Positions 35,617-42,428 of a stretch of 64,000 bases of DNA are shown one piece after another. Source of the stretch: Chloroflexota bacterium. Lineage in GTDB: Bacteria; Chloroflexota; Anaerolineae; Anaerolineales; UBA4823. The position numbers were made by a program, and so were the translations under genes. Position 1 is the first letter of the stretch; every line of letters begins with the position of its first letter. The stretch covers positions 1 through 64,000 of the forward strand of contig JAKQIM010000026.1 in the NCBI GenBank assembly GCA_029557965.1, written 5' to 3'. The notes beneath the pieces were generated by a model. That model was given only the letters and a program-made list of their open reading frames with translations. It was not told the origin of the DNA and ran no database searches.

Positions 35617-36483
35617 TCATTGGCCGGAGGGCGAAACCTGGGCACCGGGGGGGAAGGGGCCGGCGCTGCGTTCAAAAGAGAAGCCCGCCGCGCCGCGATG
35701 CCCGCCGCCGCCGAATTTTTCGGCAATCTGTGCCACATCCACTTGATCTGAATACAAGGTGACAAAGGTGATCACGTGCCCGTTTTGCGGAGCTTCGACA
35801 TAGCAGTAGCCGATGGCGTACCCTAGCTGGCGGATATGCTGGCCCAGGTCGCCATCGCCGCGGCGGTTGATGACAAGGGTGTTGTGCCCTTCGAAGGTCA
35901 CCGGGTAGCCATAGCGGCTGACGGCGCGGCGCATCTCGCGCAGGCGGGCGGCCAATAAGAGCGTGCCTTGTGAAACCAGCGCCTGGACGGCCTGGGGGTC
36001 GTCATCTAGCAGGGGCTTCCAGAGGTCGTCGTTATCGGGGCGGGTTTCTTGCTGGTGCAGGCCCTCGTTAAAGGCGCCCGAATCGGGCTCAAGGTTGGCC
36101 CATACGTCCCGGTCTCCGACGAGGGTGATGGCGCGCGGCAGGGGCTGGGCGGGGAAGAAATAACGCCAGGCCAGCACACAGCCGGCGGCGCCAACCTGGC
36201 GTAAGCCGGGCCAGGGGGCGGCGCTGCCCGCCAGCTCATCCAGGGCCGATTGGTGATGGTCGATCCAGGTGAAGGTGCGGCCCTCAGCCAGGCGCAGCAT
36301 ATCTGGCTGCGAGAGGGAAAAGTCGACCATGAGGATGTGCTGAGCACGGTCGACCAGCTTCCAGGGGACGGGATCGCCGTAATTGATCTCGTGCAGCCTG
36401 ACATCTGGCCCAAGGGCGCGGCGCACCACCGCAGCAGCGGCGCGCCCATCGGCGTCATTGTGATGAAAGCATAGGGTATTCAT
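35617..36483 (-). CDS. DHH-family phosphoesterase
   Basis: A 288-residue DHH phosphoesterase. Motifs are FHHNDADGRAAAA (metal site), MVDFSLS, the DHH signature in WIDHHQSAL, GDRDVW, and the C-terminal DHHA1 glycine loop FGGGGHRGAAGF. Family members cleave small phosphodiesters such as nanoRNA, pAp or cyclic dinucleotides; the shorter layout here does not settle which. Its ATG overlaps the stop of the M50 protease (TAATG), so they are co-translated. The family requires Mn2+ or similar. Confidence 0.85.
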   Translation of the reverse strand: MNTLCFHHNDADGRAAAAVVRRALGPDVRLHEINYGDPVPWKLVDRAQHILMVDFSLSQPDMLRLAEGRTFTWIDHHQSALDELAGSAAPWPGLRQVGAAGCVLAWRYFFPAQPLPRAITLVGDRDVWANLEPDSGAFNEGLHQQETRPDNDDLWKPLLDDDPQAVQALVSQGTLLLAARLREMRRAVSRYGYPVTFEGHNTLVINRRGDGDLGQHIRQLGYAIGYCYVEAPQNGHVITFVTLYSDQVDVAQIAEKFGGGGHRGAAGFSFERSAGPFPPGAQVSPSGQ

Positions 36484-37676
36484 TAGAACAAGGGTAACGA
36501 GACCAGGGGGACGGGGGTGAAGACCAGGATGAAAACGATGATCCCCAGGATGGCAACGGCTTTGCGCCGGGCATCCAGGGTGGTGATCTGGTCAAGGGGC
36601 TCGGCATGGAAACGGCCAAAGGCAAAGATGAGAAAAGCCCACAGCCACCAGCCGTTCCACACCACGCCCAGGAGCACCAGGGCGCCCAGGATGATGGGTA
36701 AGATGCTGCGCATGCGTTTGCCGCCCAGCAGGACGTACAGGACGTGCCCACCGTCCAACTGCCCGGCCGGGATCAGGTTCAGGGCGGTGACCAGGAGCCC
36801 CGCCCAGCCGGCCCAGGCCACCGGGTGCAGGCTGACGTCATAACCGCCGGTGGGCAGGGGGGCGCCGGTGAAGAAATAGCGCAGCCAGTAGATGGCCGGC
36901 TGGAGGCCGGAATAACCTGCGGGCTGGGGCAGCATCTGCCCGTGGACGAGATACTTCAACAGCAGGTAGAGGATGGAGTTGCCCTCGAAGATCTGGCCTT
37001 CGGGCAGGGTGAGCGGAATCTGCTGCACGGGAGAGAGGGCCAGCCCAAGGATGAGCACCGGGATGGCAACCACCAGCCCGGCCAGGGGCCCGGCGATGCC
37101 GATATCCAGCAGGGTGCGGCGGTTTTTGGGCGGTTCTTTGAGCTGGATAAAGGCGCCCATGGTGCCAAAATAGCTGAAGGGGAAGGGGATGAAATAGGGC
37201 AGGGTGACGTCCGTCTTATGGTAGCGCCCCACCAGGTAGTGGCCGAATTCGTGGGCTGTCAGGATGGCCAATAGCGCCGCAGCAAAGGGCCAGCCGCTGA
37301 GCACAAAACGCAGGCCTTCAACCGGGTTGCTGGGCAGGGCCTGCGCGGGGCTGAAGAGGGCGCCGGTGAGCATGACGCTGAATACGGTGAGGATGAACAG
37401 GACTACGTTGACCCATTTCTTGGATGGCTTGGTATGGACCACGCCTTCCACCAGGATGACAGCGTGGCGGCCCTCTTCCAGGCGGAAGAGGGGGGTGATC
37501 TCGAGAGGGCGCAGGGCCTGGGCCAGGTCGTCGTAGGCGGCGGGGGTGTCTTCGTTATAGATGCGCCCGCGGTAGCGGACGATGAAGCCCTGCTTTTGCT
37601 CGCCCCAGGTCACGTCTTCGATGCGCATGATGCGGCTGACGAGGGGGGTGAGTTGGTCGTTCTCAACCGGCAGCAT
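36483..37676 (-). CDS. Site-2-type membrane metalloprotease (peptidase M50)
   Basis: A 397-residue polytopic membrane protein. Zinc motif HEFGH at residues 142-146 and the second conserved motif NLIPAGQLDGGH near 300 identify an M50 intramembrane protease. About eight membrane helices. The N-terminal 85 residues form a soluble domain without PDZ features, as in the group of larger M50 proteins with a YdbC/EGY1-like layout (FPFSYFGTMGAFIQLKEPP is conserved there). Substrates may be membrane-bound regulators. It lies just downstream of selC on the same strand and overlaps the DHH gene. Confidence 0.88.
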   Translation of the reverse strand: MLPVENDQLTPLVSRIMRIEDVTWGEQKQGFIVRYRGRIYNEDTPAAYDDLAQALRPLEITPLFRLEEGRHAVILVEGVVHTKPSKKWVNVVLFILTVFSVMLTGALFSPAQALPSNPVEGLRFVLSGWPFAAALLAILTAHEFGHYLVGRYHKTDVTLPYFIPFPFSYFGTMGAFIQLKEPPKNRRTLLDIGIAGPLAGLVVAIPVLILGLALSPVQQIPLTLPEGQIFEGNSILYLLLKYLVHGQMLPQPAGYSGLQPAIYWLRYFFTGAPLPTGGYDVSLHPVAWAGWAGLLVTALNLIPAGQLDGGHVLYVLLGGKRMRSILPIILGALVLLGVVWNGWWLWAFLIFAFGRFHAEPLDQITTLDARRKAVAILGIIVFILVFTPVPLVSLPLF

Positions 37677-37728
37677 TCTTTCTCCGTTCTACGCGGCGGG
37701 AGAAACCCCGCCTCTCTTAAAAATAAGG

Positions 37729-37822
37729 CGGGAGTGGATGGGGGTCGAACCCACCGCGGCCCGCAACGCGACCCGCCACCGGTTTTGAAGACCGGGGAGC
37801 CCACCGGGACTCAACCACTCCC
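37729..37822 (-). tRNA. selC: tRNA-Sec (anticodon TCA)
   Basis: About 94 nt on the minus strand fold as a selenocysteine tRNA: an 8-bp acceptor GGGAGTGG/CCACTCCC, a long D stem (GAGTCCCGGTGGGCTC), an anticodon arm CCGGT-CTTCAAA-ACCGG with TCA, a long extra arm (GGCGGGTCGCGTTGCGGGCCGC region), and T loop GTTCGAC. Discriminator G follows. The 8-bp acceptor and long variable arm separate it from suppressor tRNAs. It implies selA/selB/selD and at least one selenoprotein elsewhere in the genome. Confidence 0.93.
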
Positions 37823-37837
37823 AAGAAGTGCGCTGGA

Positions 37838-37867
37838 ATTATACCTTAAGATTGCTTCACCCGGCAA
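37838..37867 (-). promoter_or_regulatory. Candidate promoter of selC
   Basis: On the minus strand TTGCCG (plus 37862-37867), an 18-nt spacer and TATAAT (plus 37838-37843), 15 nt before the tRNA 5' end. The -35 lies inside the dyad at 37851-37886. Confidence 0.6.
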
Positions 37868-37886
37868 AAGCATCGGGTGAAGCAAT
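37851..37886. promoter_or_regulatory. Perfect 13-bp dyad in the divergent selC/SAM-enzyme region
   Basis: ATTGCTTCACCCG (37851-37863) pairs perfectly with 37874-37886 across 10 nt. It lies between two divergent genes and overlaps the candidate selC -35 box, so an operator is more natural than a terminator. Confidence 0.45.
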
Positions 37887-37925
37887 GACAGAAGATGCTG
37901 ACTTGAAACTGGGGGAATCCCCACC

Positions 37926-37954
37926 TTGACTCTTTATGGTGGTGGTGCTATATT
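37926..37954 (+). promoter_or_regulatory. Promoter of the SAM hydroxide adenosyltransferase gene
   Basis: TTGACT (37926-37931), a 17-nt spacer and TATATT (37949-37954), giving a leader of about 60 nt. The leader contains a TTTGGGC/GCCCAAA hairpin and a CGGCC-AGGA-GGCCG hairpin that holds the Shine-Dalgarno. Confidence 0.7.
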
Positions 37955-38020
37955 CGAACGCATTTGGGCAGCCGGAAGCCCAAACTGGACTAGACAGCTT
38001 TCGCGGCCAGGAGGCCGAAA

Positions 38021-38815
38021 ATGCGCGTCATCACCTTGATAACTGATTTTGGGCTCAAAGACGGTAACGTCGGCGTAATGAAAGGGGTCATCTGGGGGAT
38101 TGCCCCGCGCGCCCAAATTGCAGATATCAGCCATTTGATCACCCCGCAAAATGTACCTGAGGCAGCCCTGGTCTTGCTGCGCTCGGCTCTTTACTTTCCT
38201 CCTGAGACCATTCACCTTGTGGTGGTTGACCCCGGCGTGGGCACGGCGCGGCGCGCCATGGCGGCGCAGGTGGGGCCTTATTATTACGTGGGGCCAGATA
38301 ACGGCACGCTGACCCTGTTATGGGAACGCGCCAGGCAGTTGAACTGGGCGTTGTCTTGCGTGCACCTGGATCAGAAGCAGTACTGGCTGCCAGAGGTGAG
38401 CCATGTGTTCCACGGGCGGGATATCTTTGCGCCGGTGGCGGCCCACCTGGCAAATGGAACAGCGTTAAGCGAGCTGGGGAGGCATTTTGACGATCCCGTG
38501 CTGCTGGACCTGCCGCCGCCGCAGCGCACTGCCCAGGGTTGGCGCGGCGAGGTGATCCATGTGGATCATTTTGGCAATCTTGCCACCAATATCCGGCTTG
38601 AGCACCTGGGGCAGGCAGAGAACGTGGTGCTGCGCCTGGCAGGTGTGGAAGTGGATGGATTGGTGCAAACGTTTGGGGATCGCCCGCCGGGCAGCCTGGT
38701 GGCTTTGTATGGCAGCACGGGCAGCCTGCTGGTCTGCATGGTCAATGGGAATGCGGCAGAACATTTGCGGGCGGGCCCGGGTGCGGTGGTAGAAGTGATC
38801 CTACAAAAGACATAA
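38021..38815 (+). CDS. SAM hydroxide adenosyltransferase (DUF62 family)
   Basis: A 264-residue enzyme of the fluorinase/chlorinase/DUF62 fold that hydrolyses S-adenosylmethionine to adenosine and methionine. Family landmarks: ITLITDFGLKDGNVGVMKGV, VVVDPGVGTARRA, the YYYVGPDNGTLT loop, and HVFHGRDIFAPVAAHL, where the Arg/His/Asp water-activating residues lie, then DHFGNLATNI in the C-terminal domain. No halide-specific loop is evident, so hydroxide is the likely nucleophile. Monocistronic with its own promoter and a structured leader; the next gene, glnA, has a separate Shine-Dalgarno. Confidence 0.9.
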   Translation: MRVITLITDFGLKDGNVGVMKGVIWGIAPRAQIADISHLITPQNVPEAALVLLRSALYFPPETIHLVVVDPGVGTARRAMAAQVGPYYYVGPDNGTLTLLWERARQLNWALSCVHLDQKQYWLPEVSHVFHGRDIFAPVAAHLANGTALSELGRHFDDPVLLDLPPPQRTAQGWRGEVIHVDHFGNLATNIRLEHLGQAENVVLRLAGVEVDGLVQTFGDRPPGSLVALYGSTGSLLVCMVNGNAAEHLRAGPGAVVEVILQKT

Positions 38816-38859
38816 CGACCAAGGTCGTTTCAGATTGAGATTAGATAAGGAGAATGAAA

Positions 38860-40197
38860 ATGGATAAGAAAGCTTTGTTGGCGCGAGTGAAAGAAGACGG
38901 CGTTAAGTTCATTTCGCTACAGTTTACCGATGTCACCGGAACGGTCAAAAGCCTGGATATCCCCCTGGAACGGCTGGAAACAGCCCTGGACGATGGGATC
39001 TGGTTCGATGGCTCGTCGGTGGAAGGGTTCGCCCGCATCCAGGAAAGCGATATGCGCCTGGTATTGGATATGAACACCTATGCTGTGCTGCCCTGGACGC
39101 CGGCTGAGATGCGCCGGGCGCGCATCTTCTGCGATATCTACCAGACAGATACCCAGCCTTTCCTGGGTGATCCGCGCGGGACGCTCAAGCGCATGCTGCA
39201 GCGGGTAAGCGAACGCGGCTGGAAGTTCAACGTGGGGCCGGAACCGGAATTCTTCTTGTTCCGCCGCAACGGGCCCGATAGTGTTCACCCGGTGCCGCAC
39301 GATATTGGCAGTTACTTCGATTTCTCGGCCAATGACGACGCGGTGCGGGTGCGCACCGAGCTGATGGATGCCCTGGCGAGCATGGGTCTGGAAGTGGAGA
39401 TGGGCCATCACGAGGTGGCGATCGGGCAGCACGAGATCGACTTCCGCTTCGATGATGCCCTGCGCACGGCAGACAATGTGCTCACCTTGAAGTACACCGT
39501 CAAGGCCATTGCGGCGCAGCACGGGCTGATCGCGTCTTTCATGCCCAAGCCGATCTTCGGCATCAACGGTTCTGGTATGCACTGCCACCAATCCCTGTTC
39601 GATGCCCAGGGCAAGAATTTGTTCCACGACGCCAAAGACGAGTTCTTGCTTTCGCCGGTGGCGTATCAATTCATTGCCGGTCAACTGCAGCATGCCCGGG
39701 CGCTTTCGGCGGTGGTAGCGCCCTCGGTGAATTCGTACAAGCGCCTGGTGCCGGGTTACGAGGCGCCGGTCTACATTGGCTGGGCGCAGGTCAACCGTTC
39801 GGCCTTGATCCGCATCCCGCGCGGCGGGCCCGCCCGCGAGAAGGCCACTCGGGCCGAGCTGCGCTGCCCGGATCCGGCGGCCAACCCGTACCTGGCCTTT
39901 GCGGCTATGCTGGGGGCGGCCCTGGATGGGATCGACCGCAAGCTGGAATGCCCCAAGCCGTTGAACAACATCAACGTCTATCACCTGACCCCGGTGGAGC
40001 GGCAGGCACTGGGCGTGACCGAGCTGCCCGGTTCTTTGGCTGAGGCGCTGCGCGAGCTGGATAAGGATGAGGTGCTCAAAGAGGCTTTGGGGCCGGTGGT
40101 TTACGAGGCCTTCCAGCGCGCCAAGTGGGCCGAGGTGGAAGAATCCCGCATGCGGGTGACGGATTGGGAATTGGAACGCTATCTCGAGACGATCTAA
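38860..40197 (+). CDS. glnA: Glutamine synthetase, type I
   Basis: A 445-residue GSI enzyme joining ammonia to glutamate with ATP. Motifs: FDGSSVEGFARIQESDM, VGPEPEFFLF, HHEVAIGQHEIDFRF, GINGSGMHCHQSLF, VNSYKRLVPGYEAP and IRIPRGGPAREKATRAELRCPDP. The adenylylation loop and Tyr of the GSI-beta form are not seen, so it is the feedback-type GSI-alpha. Start at ATG 38860: AAGGAG at 38847-38852 leaves 7 nt, whereas ATG 38854 would be too close. A short dyad (AACGACC/GGTCGTT, about 38814-38830) lies before it. Followed by a good terminator. Confidence 0.95.
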   Translation: MDKKALLARVKEDGVKFISLQFTDVTGTVKSLDIPLERLETALDDGIWFDGSSVEGFARIQESDMRLVLDMNTYAVLPWTPAEMRRARIFCDIYQTDTQPFLGDPRGTLKRMLQRVSERGWKFNVGPEPEFFLFRRNGPDSVHPVPHDIGSYFDFSANDDAVRVRTELMDALASMGLEVEMGHHEVAIGQHEIDFRFDDALRTADNVLTLKYTVKAIAAQHGLIASFMPKPIFGINGSGMHCHQSLFDAQGKNLFHDAKDEFLLSPVAYQFIAGQLQHARALSAVVAPSVNSYKRLVPGYEAPVYIGWAQVNRSALIRIPRGGPAREKATRAELRCPDPAANPYLAFAAMLGAALDGIDRKLECPKPLNNINVYHLTPVERQALGVTELPGSLAEALRELDKDEVLKEALGPVVYEAFQRAKWAEVEESRMRVTDWELERYLETI

Positions 40198-40236
40198 GCG
40201 TATTGGGAATCAGTAAGGCCGCGCAAGCGGCGCGAG

Positions 40237-40270
40237 AAGTGCGAAGGCGGGGGGCTTTCGCACTTTTTGT
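40237..40270 (+). terminator. Rho-independent terminator of glnA
   Basis: AAGTGCGAA (40237-40245) pairs with TTCGCACTT (40257-40265), with an inner GGC/GCC-type continuation, followed by TTTTTGTT. Confidence 0.85.
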
Positions 40271-40437
40271 TATGCAGGGTTGTAATGCATAATGCAAGGG
40301 CGCGAAGAAGGGTGTACGCTGAAATGTAATGCAGAAGCTTAACGCAAGGGCGCAAAGGGCTCATGGTAGAATTTGGTTGAGTTTGGATAATGCCAGATCG
40401 TTTCTGTTTGCCGCACCCGCCTTCTGTCAGGCTATAG
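40271..40437. repeat. Intergenic patch with two related TGTAATGCA...GCAAGGGCGC units
   Basis: Two imperfect copies, 40281-40307 and 40325-40357, share TGTAATGCA and GCAAGGGCGC(A/G)AAG. The second carries a small insertion. No coding frame with a start and family match is seen. Short GCAAGGGCGC-type intergenic repeats of this flavour recur in environmental genomes, but copy number in this genome cannot be judged here. Confidence 0.45.
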
Positions 40438-40479
40438 ATGGGCCCGCAATCGATGTTTGATATGGGATTGAGAAATACT

Positions 40480-40875
40480 ATGGATATTAAAATAGAGACT
40501 TACACACCACCCAATACACCACAACCTATTGGACCTTACAGTCATATCACAAAGGTCGGTCAATTCATCACTATTGGCGGAACTGCTGGGGTTGACCCAG
40601 CTACTGGCCAGCTTGCCGGAGCAGATATCTACTCCCAAACAAAGCAAATCCTGGAGTCATTTCAAGTAATGTTGCAGTATGTGAACTCGGGTTTAGATCA
40701 TATTCTCCACGTAAACATTTTCTTGCAGGACATGCGGGATTTCGAGGAGATGAACCGTGCCTATATTGATATGATGGGAGAGCATCGCCCTGCACGAACT
40801 GTGATTGGAGTCAATGAACTCCCGAAACCGGGTGTTCTCCTTACGATGAATCTGACAGCAGTAATCAAAGGATAG
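40480..40875 (+). CDS. ridA: RidA/YjgF-family deaminase
   Basis: A 131-residue protein of the RidA family, which hydrolyses reactive enamine/imine intermediates to 2-ketoacids and ammonia. Features: PIGPYSHITKVGQFITIGGTAG, QTKQILESFQVML, HVNIFLQDMRDFEEMNRAY and HRPARTVIGVNELP with the catalytic Arg of the PAR motif. The start is taken at ATG 40480 to fit the usual 125-130 residues; ATG 40438, 40453 and 40462 are alternatives and none has a strong Shine-Dalgarno. Base composition is clearly AT-richer than its neighbours, which hints at recent transfer together with the debris around it. Confidence 0.85.
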   Translation: MDIKIETYTPPNTPQPIGPYSHITKVGQFITIGGTAGVDPATGQLAGADIYSQTKQILESFQVMLQYVNSGLDHILHVNIFLQDMRDFEEMNRAYIDMMGEHRPARTVIGVNELPKPGVLLTMNLTAVIKG

Positions 40876-40897
40876 TGCTTTCGGTAAGTTACGATTA

Positions 40898-41061
40898 GCC
40901 TATCCCTTCACCTCTGACAGCAAAGATGCCACCGAGAATGTCATCACCCCCAGGTTGTGCCCGGCTATCCGTTTACGCCTCAGGGCCAGATGCGCATGCT
41001 GGCAGATGTGATGCGCATGGCGCGTAGTGTGCCAAACGGGCGCTGCCTGGGCGTCTTCTGA
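40898..41061 (+). pseudogene. Decayed C-terminal fragment of a GH53 endo-beta-1,4-galactanase
   Basis: Two frames carry pieces of one family. From 40898 the frame gives AYPFTSDSKDATENVI, like the strand carrying the GH53 ETAYPFT motif. After a one-frame shift near 40950, bases to 41061 give PGYPFTPQGQMRMLADVMRM, then ARSVPNGRCLGVF and a stop. GH53 enzymes have the same order (AYPxT, NxI, YPxTPxGQxxFL, VPxGxGLGVFYWEP). The expected YWEP is lost to a TGA. No start codon or N-terminal part remains. Identification is by recalled family pattern only. Confidence 0.6.
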
Positions 41062-41108
41062 CTGTTCAAGCGGCCTTAATCGTCTTTCTATTCACGTGCA
41101 AATTGAGC

Positions 41109-41942
41109 TCAAGGTAATAAACCCAGGCCCTGGAGAATATCCAGGGCGATTTGTTTTGCTTCAACGCCGGTTGTCTTCTCGCCAGCGCTTCCGATGTTCA
41201 TGGCGAAGAAGTAGACGTTGTCATTTTTCTCTACATAACCGATAAACCAACTGATGGATACCCCATCCACTTCTCCTGAGCCGGTCTTCCCGCTCAATTG
41301 GTAGGCATCTGTGGTTTCCAACAGCAGGATTTCCTTGACGATGCTCATCGACCGCTCAGAGAAAGGCAGTTCATCCTGGTACAGGCGCTGCAGCAGCTCA
41401 ATCTGCTCATCGGCAGAGATCCTTAACCCGCCTGCCAGCCAAAACAGGTCGGCCGGGCCGGAGATATCCTGGTTCCCATAGCCCATCAGGTCTATATAAT
41501 ATTGTTCCTTCTCAATGCCCACCCGCCGGGCCAGCTCCTGGTAATACCAGACGACAGAATTCTGGATGGCCGTCTTCAGCGAATGATCTTGATTCCATGC
41601 TGGGGTGTCATATGCTGTGCCATCCCATTCGATGACGTAGTTTTCATCAGGGATAACGCCGGTTTCCAGCCCAATCAACGAATTGATGATCTTGTACGTG
41701 GAAGCAGGCAGGAATCTTTCGGCGCACCGGTCGGGGTTATAACGGAGGTACTGCTTATCGTTGCGGTTGTACAGTACAAATGCACCTGTGAAACCACGAA
41801 AATAGGATTCTAGCTCTGGCTTCAATTCCACACCCGGCGTGATGGTTGGCTGTGAAGTTGGCGTGAAAGAAGCTTTGGCACAGCCGGCCAAAAGCGTGCC
41901 CGCCAGAATGAGGCTGATCCAGAAACGTATTTGAGTATTCAT
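41109..41942 (-). CDS. Class D (OXA-type) beta-lactamase, lipoprotein
   Basis: A 277-residue penicillin-recognising enzyme. The signal peptide ends in the lipobox LLAGC (Cys21). All class D motifs are present: Ser81-x-x-Lys84 in PASTYKI, Ser129-Val-Val131, Tyr155-Gly-Asn157, and Lys219-Thr-Gly in LSGKTGSG. Trp in the WFIGYVE strand matches the family. It probably hydrolyses beta-lactams at the outer face of the membrane; a sensor role like BlaR/MecR is less likely because there is no second membrane part. It starts 12 nt after the biotin-carrier stop, so it is likely read from the transcarboxylase operon. Confidence 0.9.
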   Translation of the reverse strand: MNTQIRFWISLILAGTLLAGCAKASFTPTSQPTITPGVELKPELESYFRGFTGAFVLYNRNDKQYLRYNPDRCAERFLPASTYKIINSLIGLETGVIPDENYVIEWDGTAYDTPAWNQDHSLKTAIQNSVVWYYQELARRVGIEKEQYYIDLMGYGNQDISGPADLFWLAGGLRISADEQIELLQRLYQDELPFSERSMSIVKEILLLETTDAYQLSGKTGSGEVDGVSISWFIGYVEKNDNVYFFAMNIGSAGEKTTGVEAKQIALDILQGLGLLP

Positions 41943-41954
41943 CTTGCTAAGCGA

Positions 41955-42428
41955 TCACTCAATAATCGCCAGAACCTGGCGCATTTCGACGGTATCACCT
42001 TTCTTGACGGTGATTTCTTTGATCACGCCTGACTTCTTGGCATGCAGCTCATTTTGCATCTTCATGGCTTCCAAGACGATGACCACGTCGCCGGCCTGAA
42101 CCGGGTCTCCTACTTCCTTGTTGACCTTGATGATCAGGCCAGGCATGACGGCGGTAATGGCCCCGGCCTCATCCGCGGCAGCCGCGGCGGCCTTGCGCGC
42201 CCTGGTGGGTTTAGGTTCTTCCAGCCCATAGGTCTCAATCTTGTAGGCGATCCCGTCCACGGTGGCTGCATCGCCGCGCACTTCCACCTGGTGTGGGTTA
42301 CCTCCCACATTGATGGCGGTACCGCTGAGACCCCACGGGAACTCCTGGCCATTGACCAGGATCAGCTCGCCCTTGCGCTCGATCTCATAGGGCACGCCTT
42401 CCAAAGTTAGCTTGAATTTGTTGATCAT
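41955..42428 (-). CDS. Biotin carboxyl carrier subunit (1.3S-like)
   Basis: A 157-residue biotinyl carrier. The C-terminal lipoyl/biotinyl fold has VMPGLIIKVNKEVGDPVQAGD and the biotinylated Lys123 in EAMKMQNE. The N-terminal 70 residues are a small beta domain, linked by an Ala-rich hinge. It moves the carboxyl group between the two carboxyltransferase subunits. The ATG overlaps the stop of the 5S-like gene (ATGA). In oxaloacetate decarboxylases this domain is usually fused to the alpha subunit; here it is separate, as in the propionibacterial transcarboxylase. Confidence 0.9.
   Translation of the reverse strand: MINKFKLTLEGVPYEIERKGELILVNGQEFPWGLSGTAINVGGNPHQVEVRGDAATVDGIAYKIETYGLEEPKPTRARKAAAAAADEAGAITAVMPGLIIKVNKEVGDPVQAGDVVIVLEAMKMQNELHAKKSGVIKEITVKKGDTVEMRQVLAIIE

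Noticed and set aside
37955-38020. A known SAM or SAH riboswitch upstream of the DUF62 gene
   Set aside because: The conserved cores of SAM-I, SAM-II, SAM-III and SAH classes were not found; kept only as an unnamed structured leader.
40281-40357. Possible CRISPR-like repeat
   Set aside because: Only two imperfect units with no regular spacers and no cas genes anywhere in the window.
40898-41061. Recent selenoprotein reading through TGA in the GH53 fragment
   Set aside because: tRNA-Sec is nearby, but the fragment also has a frameshift and no start, and the TGA replaces the Tyr of YWEP; decay is the simpler account.
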